Positions 13,413 to 20,492 of a stretch of DNA of 20,546 nt are shown piece after piece. The notes below the pieces were generated by a model. The model was not told the origin of the DNA. It worked only from the letters and a program-made list of their open reading frames with translations, and did not search any database. Position numbers and translations under genes: made by a program. Location: positions 1 to 20,546 of the forward strand of contig CAZEXI010000038.1 in assembly GCA_964516805.1 (NCBI GenBank), read 5' to 3'. This DNA comes from CAYSTL01 sp964516805. GTDB taxonomy: Archaea > Thermoplasmatota > Thermoplasmata > Halarchaeoplasmatales > Halarchaeoplasmataceae. Within the stretch, counting starts at the first letter, position 1. Every line of letters starts with the position of its first letter.

Positions 13413-14270
13413 ATGGAAGATAATAGCCCCGAAAAACCCCAAGATGACGTCCCAGATCAAGAAGAACTATTCATCAATGGGACTGCAGAAAAAATATTGG
13501 ATGCCTTACTGTATCAGACTAAAGTATATGTAATTGGTGTTGGTGGATGCGGATGCAATACCGTAGAATCCATTACAGACTCAAATATGAGTAACGTGAA
13601 AACAATAGGTATCAACACAGATAAAAAAGTACTAGGAGACCTGAATGTAGACAGACAGATGCTGATCGGAAAAGAGATCACCAATGGTGAAGGTGCTAAA
13701 GGTGATCCAAGACTAGGAAAAAGAGCAGCAGAGTTGAATGAAGAGCAGATCTTGAAAACTATAGATGATGCAGATTTTGTTGTTGTAGTAGCAGGACTAG
13801 GTGGTGGCACAGGATCAGGAGCGTCACAGGTAGTTGCTGACCTGGCAAGACGTAACGGTAAGATGGTTGTAACTTATGCTATCATGCCATTCTCAGTTGA
13901 AAAGAACAGGTACCAAAGAGCACAGAAAGATGTTAAGAAGATGTCAAATATCAGCCATGCTACAACTATATTCGAGAACGACAAAGCCCTAAATTATGGA
14001 GACAAAACCCCACAGGAAGCTTTCAGCATGGCTAATAGGATGTTGTCAAATGTCGTAAAACACATAAAAATGGATAATATAACCCAATTCTTTGATGAAG
14101 TTGGTCTTGATGCGTTAGGCTTATCAAAAACCCTTTCAAATATAGAGAAAGAGAAGGAGGAGGAGCAAGGGGTAGAAAAACCCCCAGTTCTTGAAGCTCT
14201 TAAATATGTTGAGGAAGAGGAATCTGGGAACGAAGAACACATGAACTCGTTCCTAGAACACTACGCATAA
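13413..14270 (+). CDS. ftsZ: FtsZ-family protein reduced to the GTPase domain
   Basis: FtsZ polymerises with GTP to form the division ring. Residues 36-220 are a clear FtsZ nucleotide-binding domain: T1 IGVGGCGCNTV (41-51), INTD (67-70), GAKGDPRLG (94-102), the tubulin signature GLGGGTGSG (128-136), PFSVEKNRYQRA (159-170), FENDKAL (187-193), and helix H7 (about 200-219). The T7 catalytic loop (usually N-x-D-x-x-D) is not recognisable, and the whole C-terminal sheet domain, about 100-120 residues, is absent. It is replaced by a roughly 50-residue tail rich in Glu (EKEKEEEQ, VEEEE). No FtsZ remnant follows the stop in any frame, so this is not a simple frameshift. A subunit without T7 could bind GTP and one neighbour but not complete hydrolysis, suggesting a regulatory or capping role beside a full-length FtsZ. 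Confidence 0.85.
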   Translation: MEDNSPEKPQDDVPDQEELFINGTAEKILDALLYQTKVYVIGVGGCGCNTVESITDSNMSNVKTIGINTDKKVLGDLNVDRQMLIGKEITNGEGAKGDPRLGKRAAELNEEQILKTIDDADFVVVVAGLGGGTGSGASQVVADLARRNGKMVVTYAIMPFSVEKNRYQRAQKDVKKMSNISHATTIFENDKALNYGDKTPQEAFSMANRMLSNVVKHIKMDNITQFFDEVGLDALGLSKTLSNIEKEKEEEQGVEKPPVLEALKYVEEEESGNEEHMNSFLEHYA

Positions 14271-14303
14271 TATCTTTCTCTCCTCTTTTTTCTATTTTTT
14301 TCA
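14271..14303 (+). terminator. T-rich terminator after ftsZ
   Basis: Runs of five, six and seven T (14286-14301) follow the ftsZ stop, typical of archaeal oligo-T termination. Confidence 0.5.
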
Positions 14304-14308
14304 AAAAG

Positions 14309-14339
14309 ATTTATACTTAACAATTGTGTAATTCATCAT
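14309..14339 (+). promoter_or_regulatory. Promoter of the YdjM-type gene, leaderless
   Basis: TTTATACTT (14310-14318) is a TATA box centred about 26 nt before the ATG at 14340. No ribosome site lies between, so the mRNA likely begins at the start codon. Confidence 0.5.
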
Positions 14340-14918
14340 ATGGACCCTGTATTCCATGCAGTGATTCCTGCATTAGTATTGTTAGCAGTCAATATAGACT
14401 CAAAAAAAGTGTTTGCTCTCCTCCCATTAGCCTTAACTCCTGATTTTGATGGATTTTTTGGACTGTGGGCACACAGGGTGGTTTTCCACAACTTCATATT
14501 TGTCTTACTTGTACCACTGATCATCTTATTGATCGTAAGAAAAAAATTTCCAGAAAAACTCAGTTTTGTATATATAGGCTGGTTCTATCTTATAAGTCAT
14601 CTCATACTCGATCTTCAAGGTGGCTTTGCATTTCTATGGCCTTTCTCTTCTAAAGCCCCATATTTCTCTTTTGAGATCACTACAAACACAACCGGCTTAA
14701 TTCCAAGATTATTTTTTGATGTAAACGCTGGGATAGCTTCCAGAGCACCTGAATATTCTGGAGAAGGAAGCTTTCTCACGCCTACTGCTTCACTGATATT
14801 GATGCTATTATTTCTATCCGTGTTTATGAATAGAAGTGACGTTTTAAACTTCTTTAAAGATTTTAAGAAATTTTCACTTGAGAAGCTATCTTCCTTGAAA
14901 AAACTATTGAATCTCTAA
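14340..14918 (+). CDS. YdjM/DUF457-type membrane metal-dependent hydrolase homologue
   Basis: A 192-residue membrane protein. Scattered His/Asp residues follow the pattern of the YdjM (LexA-regulated membrane hydrolase) family: H6, PDFD (D35, D37), AHRVVFHN (H45, H50) and SHLILDL (H87, D91), each at the edge of a predicted membrane helix (about 7-32, 50-67, 76-90, 148-163). The conserved residues suggest a metal site within or next to the membrane. The true substrate of the family is not established; links to phospholipid metabolism and membrane stress have been proposed. It has its own leaderless promoter. Its stop is 1 nt from the converging queF stop, so the two transcripts must overlap. 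Confidence 0.7.
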   Translation: MDPVFHAVIPALVLLAVNIDSKKVFALLPLALTPDFDGFFGLWAHRVVFHNFIFVLLVPLIILLIVRKKFPEKLSFVYIGWFYLISHLILDLQGGFAFLWPFSSKAPYFSFEITTNTTGLIPRLFFDVNAGIASRAPEYSGEGSFLTPTASLILMLLFLSVFMNRSDVLNFFKDFKKFSLEKLSSLKKLLNL

Positions 14919-14919
14919 A

Positions 14920-15375
14920 CTAGAGATCTCCTTCATTTGATCTAACTTTTACTTTTTCAGGATTTCCATCCCAATCCTCATCTACATACTCTGTTTCGAC
15001 AGTAGTCGTAATACCACCCCTGATATTCCAATCTCCTCTTACCTTCATATAACGTGGTTTTACAGCTTCAACTAGATCATTTAAGATCTTATTCGTTGCT
15101 TCTTCGTGAAATATTTCAATATTTCTATATGAAACATAATATAACTTTAATGACTTCAGTTCCATCAAATAATCTTTTGGTATATAGGTCACAGTGATCT
15201 TTGCAAAGTCAGGTTGATCTCTTTTTCCAGGACACAAACAGGTGAATTCAGTAGTGCTAATCTTCACTTTGAATTCTTTTTCATTGTATTTGTTTTTTAT
15301 AACATCTATATCTTTACTTCCAGGCCCTTTTTCACCCTTTATATCATCTAAATGAGAGTCCGATTGGTCCTTCAT
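14920..15375 (-). CDS. queF: QueF-family protein (preQ0 reductase or archaeosine synthase QueF-L)
   Basis: A 151-residue tunnelling-fold protein. Bacterial QueF reduces preQ0 to preQ1 with NADPH; archaeal QueF-L amidates preQ0 in tRNA to archaeosine. The catalytic cysteine is C48 in FTCLCPG, the general acid D56 in QPDF, and substrate contacts FHEE (89-92) are present. ELKSLKLY (72-79) fits the QueF NADPH-binding motif E(S/L)K(S/A)hK, which as I recall is not kept in QueF-L. So activity could be nitrile reduction, unusual in an archaeon, and the assignment between the two remains open. There is a one-residue insertion between C48 and D56 compared with bacterial QueF. No other queuosine or archaeosine gene is in the window. 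A TATA-like AATTATATC precedes it at about 15413-15421. Confidence 0.85.
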   Translation of the reverse strand: MKDQSDSHLDDIKGEKGPGSKDIDVIKNKYNEKEFKVKISTTEFTCLCPGKRDQPDFAKITVTYIPKDYLMELKSLKLYYVSYRNIEIFHEEATNKILNDLVEAVKPRYMKVRGDWNIRGGITTTVETEYVDEDWDGNPEKVKVRSNEGDL

Positions 15376-15483
15376 ATTACCTTATCTCAATTTAAACCAA
15401 TCAAAACCTAGATATAATTCTTTCTGAATCTATGGAGATGATTCTAAGGCTGTTATCTACAGATTAAACTGATCGTGATATAC

Positions 15484-15822
15484 CTATTCAAATTCTAACT
15501 GTACTTTTTCTTTCTTTTGACCTGGATACTTAAATTCTACCTTGAATTCGCCATCTTCAAAGAGGATCACGGCTTTTTTCAGTACAGTCTTGTACATTTT
15601 CACCTTCTTTCCTCTTCTGCTCGTTTTTCTCTTTGCAACTTCTAGAAAACCGGCTTCTTCGAGTGAATGAACTTTTCTGTAAGCCGCTGCTATAGGTATA
15701 TCATATCTCCAACTTAATTCTTGGACCTGTTTAGGTTTTTGATAACAGCCAACTAGGATCCTTTTAGCGTAACTATCGGCTAAGACTTCTAGTTTTTCTT
15801 CTATCTCTTCCGTGTGCATCAT
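15484..15822 (-). CDS. Winged-helix transcriptional regulator
   Basis: A 112-residue protein with an N-terminal winged helix-turn-helix of the ArsR/HTH_20 type. Residues about 8-35 form the first helices; YDIPIAAAYRKVHSLEEAGFL (about 40-60) is the turn and recognition helix, with the AAYRKVHxLEEAGFL pattern common in archaeal regulators; a basic wing follows (KRKTSRRGKKVKMY). The C-terminal 30 residues form beta strands that may bind a ligand or dimerise. No ligand-binding cysteines or histidines stand out. The start is ATG 15822 or the adjacent ATG 15819; the TATA box AATTTATTAATAAAT (15835-15849) would place transcription at the start codon. It is divergent from carbamate kinase, with two dyads between them, so it may control that operon or itself. 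Confidence 0.75.
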   Translation of the reverse strand: MMHTEEIEEKLEVLADSYAKRILVGCYQKPKQVQELSWRYDIPIAAAYRKVHSLEEAGFLEVAKRKTSRRGKKVKMYKTVLKKAVILFEDGEFKVEFKYPGQKKEKVQLEFE

Positions 15823-15870
15823 GCTATAGTAGGGAATTTATTAATAAATGATTTTATATCAAATACTCAT

Positions 15871-15883
15871 TTGGTAAAACCAA
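15871..15883. promoter_or_regulatory. Dyad TTGGT-AAA-ACCAA
   Basis: A perfect 5-bp inverted repeat with a 3-nt centre lies just upstream of the winged-helix gene's TATA box. It is a candidate operator. Confidence 0.3.
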
Positions 15884-15900
15884 TATTAAAAATCGATATA

Positions 15901-15921
15901 CGTTATCACAAAATGATAACG
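15901..15921. promoter_or_regulatory. Dyad CGTTATCA-N5-TGATAACG
   Basis: Perfect 8-bp arms around CAAAA form a 21-bp operator-like element in the divergent region between the winged-helix regulator and carbamate kinase. It ends about 30 bp before the carbamate kinase TATA box, a position typical of an activator site. It is the strongest dyad in this part of the window. Confidence 0.5.
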
Positions 15922-15950
15922 GAATGTAATAATCAAAAATTGTCGTATAA

Positions 15951-15981
15951 AATTTATATATCTCATGCTTTATGCTAGCAT
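15951..15981 (+). promoter_or_regulatory. Carbamate kinase promoter and start-site palindrome
   Basis: AATTTATATATC (15951-15962) is a TATA box with the expected start near 15982. The perfect palindrome ATGCTAGCAT (15972-15981) covers the region just before that start, where a repressor would act. Confidence 0.5.
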
Positions 15982-15999
15982 CCTCACAGGGGTTTTATT

Positions 16000-16947
16000 A
16001 TGAAAACAGCTGTAGTTGCTTTAGGAGGAAATTCTCTTATTAGACCGGAAGATCATGGAACTGCCCAGGAACAATTTAGTAGAATGAAAGAAACCTGTAA
16101 TATTGTAACAGATATGATTGTGGATGGATATGATATTGTATTTACACACGGGAATGGACCTCAAGTAGGTAACATTTTGTTACAGAACGAGATTGCTGCA
16201 CACAGCATTCCCGCCATGCCATTAGATATATGTGGTGCTGAATCTCAAGGACAAATAGGTTATATGTTTCAACAGACTTTAAAGAATCAACTGATAGAAA
16301 AAGGCATCGATAGAAGCATAGCAAGTGTAGTAACCCAGGTAATCGTAGATGATGATGACCCTGCTTTTGATAATCCTAGTAAATTTGTTGGCCCTTATTA
16401 TACTGAAGATGAAGCAAGCCGTATAAAGGAAGATAAAGGTTGGACGATCAAGAAAACCTCTAATGGAAAATATAGGAGAGTAGTGCCATCACCAGAACCA
16501 AAGAAGATCGTCGAAAGTGAAATCATAAGCGATTTAGTTTTCAGTGGTGAAGAAGGTTATGTCGTTATAGCCGCTGGAGGTGGTGGAGTACCTGTAACTG
16601 AGAAGGAAGGAAAATTAACCGGGATTGAAGGTGTTATAGATAAAGACTTAGCAAGTGCTGTTCTTGCAGAATCTATAGACGAGGAATTTTTCATCATGTT
16701 GACTCGGGTTGAACAAGTCTATATAAATTTTGGAGAGAAAGATGAAAAAGGACTTGATAAAATTACATTAGAAGAGGCAGAAAAATACTATGAAGAAGGA
16801 CATTTTCCACCGGGAAGTATGGGTCCAAAAATCAAAGCATCCATACACTTTTTAAAGCATGGTGGAGAAAAGGTACTGATAACTTCACCCGAGAAATTAT
16901 CAAAGGCTTTAAATGGAGAAGCTGGAACATATATCGTCAAAGAGTGA
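16000..16947 (+). CDS. arcC: Carbamate kinase
   Basis: Carbamate kinase interconverts carbamoyl phosphate + ADP and carbamate + ATP; in fermenters it makes ATP from carbamoyl phosphate, and in some archaea it may run the other way. The 315-residue length is typical. Motifs are ALGGNSL (7-13), FTHGNGPQVG (48-57), the AESQGQIGYM block (80-89), AAGGGGVPV (191-199), IDKDLASAVLAE (213-224) and PPGSMGPKIKA (270-280). No arginine deiminase or ornithine carbamoyltransferase gene is adjacent, so the carbamoyl phosphate source is unknown. The next gene starts 4 nt after its stop and is probably co-transcribed. Confidence 0.95.
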   Translation: MKTAVVALGGNSLIRPEDHGTAQEQFSRMKETCNIVTDMIVDGYDIVFTHGNGPQVGNILLQNEIAAHSIPAMPLDICGAESQGQIGYMFQQTLKNQLIEKGIDRSIASVVTQVIVDDDDPAFDNPSKFVGPYYTEDEASRIKEDKGWTIKKTSNGKYRRVVPSPEPKKIVESEIISDLVFSGEEGYVVIAAGGGGVPVTEKEGKLTGIEGVIDKDLASAVLAESIDEEFFIMLTRVEQVYINFGEKDEKGLDKITLEEAEKYYEEGHFPPGSMGPKIKASIHFLKHGGEKVLITSPEKLSKALNGEAGTYIVKE

Positions 16948-16951
16948 TAAG

Positions 16952-18085
16952 ATGGAAAAGGGAGCTAAGAGGGTTCAAGGATTGACCGAATCTGTGATCC
17001 GTGAGATGACAAGAAAGGCAAAGAAACATGATGCTATCAATCTGTCTCAAGGTTATCCTGAATATCCTTTGGCAGATGATGTGAAAAAAGCAGCTAAAGA
17101 TGCTATTGATGATGGTCTAAACCAATATTCTATAACCTGGGGTTTAGAAGAGCTCAGAAATAAAGTATCTAAAAAATTATCCGATTTTAACGGTCTAGAA
17201 TATGATCCTGAGTATGAAGTGACTATCACCTGTGGGGCGAGTGAATCTATAATGTCTTCAATACTCGGGTTGGTAGAGAACGGCGAAGAAGTTTTAATTT
17301 TTCAACCATTTTATGAAAATTACGTTCCTGCTGTATCAATGGCAAACGGAAAACCAGTCTTTTCCACTATCTGTAAGGACTTGGAGATAGATAAAGAAGA
17401 GATAAAAGAAAAAGTGAGTAGCGAGACAAAGGGGATTATACTTAATACACCTCACAACCCTACCGGGAAGGTTTGGGAAAAGGATGAACTAAAATTTATC
17501 AGAGATGTCTGTGTAGATAATGATATTATCGCCTTTACCGACGAGATGTACGAACATATAATATTCGAAGGTGAACATCTTTCTTTAGCTAAAATAGATG
17601 ATATGTGGGAGCGAACTGTAACGATAGGTGGTTTCTCAAAAGCCTATTCTATGACAGGTTGGAGAGTCGGTTATTCAGCAGCTCCAAAAGATCTGATGAA
17701 ACCGATAAGAAAGGCTCATGATTACACTACTGTATGTTCGCCTACACCTTTCCAGAAAGGCGCTGTATCTGCTCTTGATCTACCAATGGAATATTATGAA
17801 GACATGGTAGAATACTATAAAAAAGGCAGAGACCTCGTTTACGAAGAATTGAAGAAAAGTAAGATGAAACCCGCTTTACCAGATGGAGCTTACTACTTGA
17901 TGGCAGATATCAGTGAATACAATATGAATGATAAAGAATTCGCTGACTACCTGGTGAAAGAAAAGCAGGTTGCAGTGGTCCCAGGTACTAGCTTCTATGA
18001 AGATGGGGGAGAAGACCTGGTTAGATTCTGTTTCTCCCAGCATTATGGGGATCTTAAAGAAGCTATGAAAAGGATAGTCGAATGA
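16952..18085 (+). CDS. Class I aminotransferase, kynurenine/glutamine transaminase-like
   Basis: A 377-residue PLP aminotransferase of the KAT / glutamine-transaminase K / methionine aminotransferase type. It shows INLSQGYPEYPL (29-40), NQYSITWGLEELR (57-69), ITCGASESI, the aromatic pocket QPFYENY (118-124), NTPHNPTGK (N169), FTDEMYEHI (D197, Y200) and Schiff-base K230 in GGFSKAYSMTGWRVGY. The start is ATG 16952, 4 nt after the carbamate kinase stop, with GAGTGATAAG before it; an upstream in-frame ATG at 16913 lies inside the kinase gene and adds residues not seen in the family. Substrate is uncertain: glutamine, methionine, aromatic acids or histidinol phosphate. Pairing with carbamate kinase hints at nitrogen metabolism. 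It ends exactly where the converging flavoprotein gene ends. Confidence 0.92.
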   Translation: MEKGAKRVQGLTESVIREMTRKAKKHDAINLSQGYPEYPLADDVKKAAKDAIDDGLNQYSITWGLEELRNKVSKKLSDFNGLEYDPEYEVTITCGASESIMSSILGLVENGEEVLIFQPFYENYVPAVSMANGKPVFSTICKDLEIDKEEIKEKVSSETKGIILNTPHNPTGKVWEKDELKFIRDVCVDNDIIAFTDEMYEHIIFEGEHLSLAKIDDMWERTVTIGGFSKAYSMTGWRVGYSAAPKDLMKPIRKAHDYTTVCSPTPFQKGAVSALDLPMEYYEDMVEYYKKGRDLVYEELKKSKMKPALPDGAYYLMADISEYNMNDKEFADYLVKEKQVAVVPGTSFYEDGGEDLVRFCFSQHYGDLKEAMKRIVE

Positions 18086-18604
18086 TCACTTCATATCTAT
18101 CTCTTTTCCGGGCACTCTGAATTCTCCACCCCAATAAATTATTGTGTCCTCTCTATCGAAATCTTCGTCTTTTCTCGCATCAAATACTTCACCAATGAAC
18201 CAATGGTGATCTCCAGTCTCTACCTGTTTTACAACTTTACATTCTATAGTTAATGGACATTCTTTAACACCTGGAGTAGATATCTCTTTACTCTTTTCTT
18301 TAGTAAGACCGAATTTCTCGTATTTATCATGGTCTCTACCCGATACTTTTCCACAGCCCATGACTTCTTCTTTCAATTCAATGGTAGGAACATTTACTGT
18401 AAATTCAGGATTTTCTTCTAAAAGTTTGAATGAGTGTCTTTTGGGTGATATACCAGTTCCTAAATATGGTGGGTCCGTTGAAAAAACGTGAAGCATCGCT
18501 GCAGTTATCAGGTTCGCATTCTCTACTTCACCTGTACCGATCAATACTGTTGGAAAATGTGGTAAAAATTTGATAGCTATATTTTTTGGAACTTCTTCTT
18601 TCAT
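18086..18604 (-). CDS. Flavin-reductase-like FMN-binding split-barrel protein
   Basis: A 172-residue protein of the flavin reductase-like (PF01613-type) family, which binds FMN in a split beta-barrel and often acts as an electron carrier or NAD(P)H:flavin reductase in anaerobic archaea. Family features are PTVLIGTGEVENANLITAA, the ISPKRHSFKLLEENPEFTVNVP stretch (flavin phosphate contacts), GCGKVSGRDHDKYEKFGLT, and HHWFIGEV. I choose ATG 18604; the frame runs to a TTG at 18646, but the TATA box at about 18649-18660 makes that start unlikely and family members begin near this Met. No ribosome site is evident. The promoter overlaps that of hisS. Confidence 0.85.
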   Translation of the reverse strand: MKEEVPKNIAIKFLPHFPTVLIGTGEVENANLITAAMLHVFSTDPPYLGTGISPKRHSFKLLEENPEFTVNVPTIELKEEVMGCGKVSGRDHDKYEKFGLTKEKSKEISTPGVKECPLTIECKVVKQVETGDHHWFIGEVFDARKDEDFDREDTIIYWGGEFRVPGKEIDMK

Positions 18605-18646
18605 GTTATAGACTATAACTGTTCTTTTAAAGTCTTTTCGAATCAA

Positions 18647-18664
18647 GACTTATATATTATATCC
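18647..18664. promoter_or_regulatory. Shared TATA region of hisS and the flavoprotein gene
   Basis: GACTTATATATTATAT reads as a TATA box in both directions. On the + strand its centre is 25 nt before the hisS ATG (18679), giving a leaderless mRNA. On the - strand it would start transcription about 20 nt before the flavoprotein ATG. Confidence 0.5.
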
Positions 18665-18678
18665 TTATTTTGAAAATT

Positions 18679-19905
18679 ATGATTGAGAGACCACGTGGTA
18701 CTAGGGACCTCGGTCCAGAAGAGATGGACAGAAGAGGAAAGATCGAAGGTATACTGCGCAAAGTTTGTGAAAGTTTTGGCTACAGCGAAATATTAACACC
18801 TACATTTGAGCATACTGAGCTGTTTTTAGAAAGATCTGGTCCCTCGATCGTTGAAGAGATATACGATTTTGAGGATAAAGGTGGAAGAGATCTATCATTA
18901 AGACCAGAATTTACCGCTTCTGTGATGAGGATGTACGCAGAAAGTCTTAGAGAGAGACCAAAACCCTTAAAACTTTACTATTATGGACCAGCTTTCAGAT
19001 ATGAAAGACCTCAATCAGGTAGATACAGAGAGTTTTGGCACTTCGGTACAGAACTGATAGGACCAGATACACCTCGTGCTGATGCTGAAAATATAGCCTT
19101 AGCTTATTCATGTTTGAAAAGAGCTGGATTGGATAATTTTAACCTGAAAATATCGAATTTAGAAATCTTGAAAACTTATCTTAAAGAAAAAGGTGTACCA
19201 GAGAATAAAATGCAGGATATATATCATGTTATAGACAAGGATGAAGGGTACGAGGGAATAGAAGAAGAATATGGTATCAGGGAAGAGTTAAAAAAACTAT
19301 CTAAATTATCATTAAAGGAACTAGAAGATAAAATAGAAGATACCTCACCGATAGAATATACACAAGATGTATTTGATTACCTGAAGTACTATGGGATAGA
19401 AGAAGAATATGAGTTTGATCTTGGTACAGTCAGAGGTCTAGATTATTATAGAGGAGTAGTTTTCGAAATCGATGCTGAAGAATTAGGTGCACAAAAGCAG
19501 ATCTGTGGGGGTGGAGATTACAACTTAGGAGATATATTTGGCATCGATGTTTCTTCAAAAGGATTTGCAATCGGTTTTGATAGACTTATTTTGGCTCTCG
19601 AGAGAGAAAAAAAACTCCCTGAAAAAACACAGCCAGAATGTTTTTTGATACCGATTGGTGAAGAAAGCTTGGAGTACTCTTATGATGTGTTAATATCTCT
19701 TAGAGAACAAGGTATAATATCAGATATTGATCTTATGGACAGAAGTGTCGGTAAAGCACTGAGCTATGCTGATAAACTTGACTATAAATATTCTCTTATG
19801 ATAGGTGGAGATGAAGTAGAGGATAATACAGTAACTGTGAAGAACATGAAATCAGGAGATCAAAAAACAGTTTCTAAAAATGAATTGATAGAAGAGATAA
19901 AATGA
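18679..19905 (+). CDS. hisS: Histidyl-tRNA synthetase
   Basis: HisRS attaches histidine to tRNA-His. The 408-residue class II enzyme has motif 2 FRYERPQSGRYREFWHFGTELIG-like sequence (about 113-135), the histidine A box LGTVRGLDYYRG, motif 3 with GGGDYNLG and KGFAIGFDRLILAL, and a C-terminal anticodon-binding domain beginning near CFLIPIGEES. The start is ATG 18679; an in-frame TTG at 18670 is less likely because the TATA box predicts transcription starting at the ATG. It keeps the residues that HisZ (10957-11847) has lost. The end overlaps the DUF2085 gene by 4 nt (ATGA). Confidence 0.96.
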   Translation: MIERPRGTRDLGPEEMDRRGKIEGILRKVCESFGYSEILTPTFEHTELFLERSGPSIVEEIYDFEDKGGRDLSLRPEFTASVMRMYAESLRERPKPLKLYYYGPAFRYERPQSGRYREFWHFGTELIGPDTPRADAENIALAYSCLKRAGLDNFNLKISNLEILKTYLKEKGVPENKMQDIYHVIDKDEGYEGIEEEYGIREELKKLSKLSLKELEDKIEDTSPIEYTQDVFDYLKYYGIEEEYEFDLGTVRGLDYYRGVVFEIDAEELGAQKQICGGGDYNLGDIFGIDVSSKGFAIGFDRLILALEREKKLPEKTQPECFLIPIGEESLEYSYDVLISLREQGIISDIDLMDRSVGKALSYADKLDYKYSLMIGGDEVEDNTVTVKNMKSGDQKTVSKNELIEEIK

Positions 19906-20492
19906 GAAAAAAAATCAACAAACCTATAATAATACTATTTTTTCTATCCTTTATTTACGCTGTGAGTTTATTCATCGCACCTCTAACTCTAGAACCTCAT
20001 ACTGTTGAAGGTCTAGATGGAAACGCCAATATGATAGATTATTCTGATAAATGGGATAAACTATCTGTTTATCACAAAGCTGTATATACTTTTAGTGATT
20101 TTAACTGTCATCAAAAACATAATAGGTCTTATACTATAAATGAAAATCAGATGCCGGTTTGTGCAAGAGATGTTGGGATTTTTATCGGTTTATCTTTTGG
20201 TTTTCTGTTCATGTCATTTGCTGAACTAGATTATGATTACAAGAATGTTCTTCTAAGAATTCTTCATATAGATACTTCTATTTCTGAGAGAAAGAAAATA
20301 GCTATTTTGATCGTATTAGGTGCGCTTTTTGTACTTCCTATAGCATTAGATGGTGGTATACAATTAGTGACTTCTTATGAGAGTAATAATCCTTTAAGGA
20401 CAACTACAGGTTTGCTTTTTGGTGTTGGTTTTTCTATATTTATTTCCTCTTTACTGCTTTCTGTTATGCCTATGAGAAGCATTGAGAAATGA
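19902..20492 (+). CDS. DUF2085 family membrane protein
   Basis: A 196-residue membrane protein with about four helices (8-28, 91-107, 133-150, 169-189). The DUF2085 signature is clear: FNCHQKHNRSY (67-77), a spacer, then MPVCARDVGIFIGL (84-97), and later ALDGGIQ (148-154) and NPLRTTTG (163-170). In most members the second block reads C-A-R-C; here the second Cys is Asp, so if the cysteines bind metal or form a disulfide the site is altered. Function is unknown for the family. The ATG overlaps the hisS stop by 4 nt, so the two are translated together, though a functional link to histidine charging is not evident. Confidence 0.8.
   Translation: MRKKINKPIIILFFLSFIYAVSLFIAPLTLEPHTVEGLDGNANMIDYSDKWDKLSVYHKAVYTFSDFNCHQKHNRSYTINENQMPVCARDVGIFIGLSFGFLFMSFAELDYDYKNVLLRILHIDTSISERKKIAILIVLGALFVLPIALDGGIQLVTSYESNNPLRTTTGLLFGVGFSIFISSLLLSVMPMRSIEK

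Noticed and set aside
13514..13810. 98-codon - strand frame inside ftsZ
   Set aside because: Its low-complexity Ser/Pro composition is the reverse of the Gly/Asp-rich FtsZ codons; a shadow frame.
14100..14340. FtsZ truncation explained by a frameshift or internal stop
   Set aside because: The frames after residue 225 and after the stop show no FtsZ C-terminal domain, and only 69 nt remain before the next gene, far too little for the missing 100-120 residues.
16913..16951. Upstream start for the second aminotransferase
   Set aside because: It would overlap the carbamate kinase 3' end by 35 nt and adds residues not typical of the family; ATG 16952 fits the gene junction.
18083..18088. TGATCA palindrome giving both converging genes back-to-back stop codons
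   Set aside because: Neat, but a 6-bp palindrome formed by TGA and its complement is expected whenever two such stops abut; no separate function inferred.
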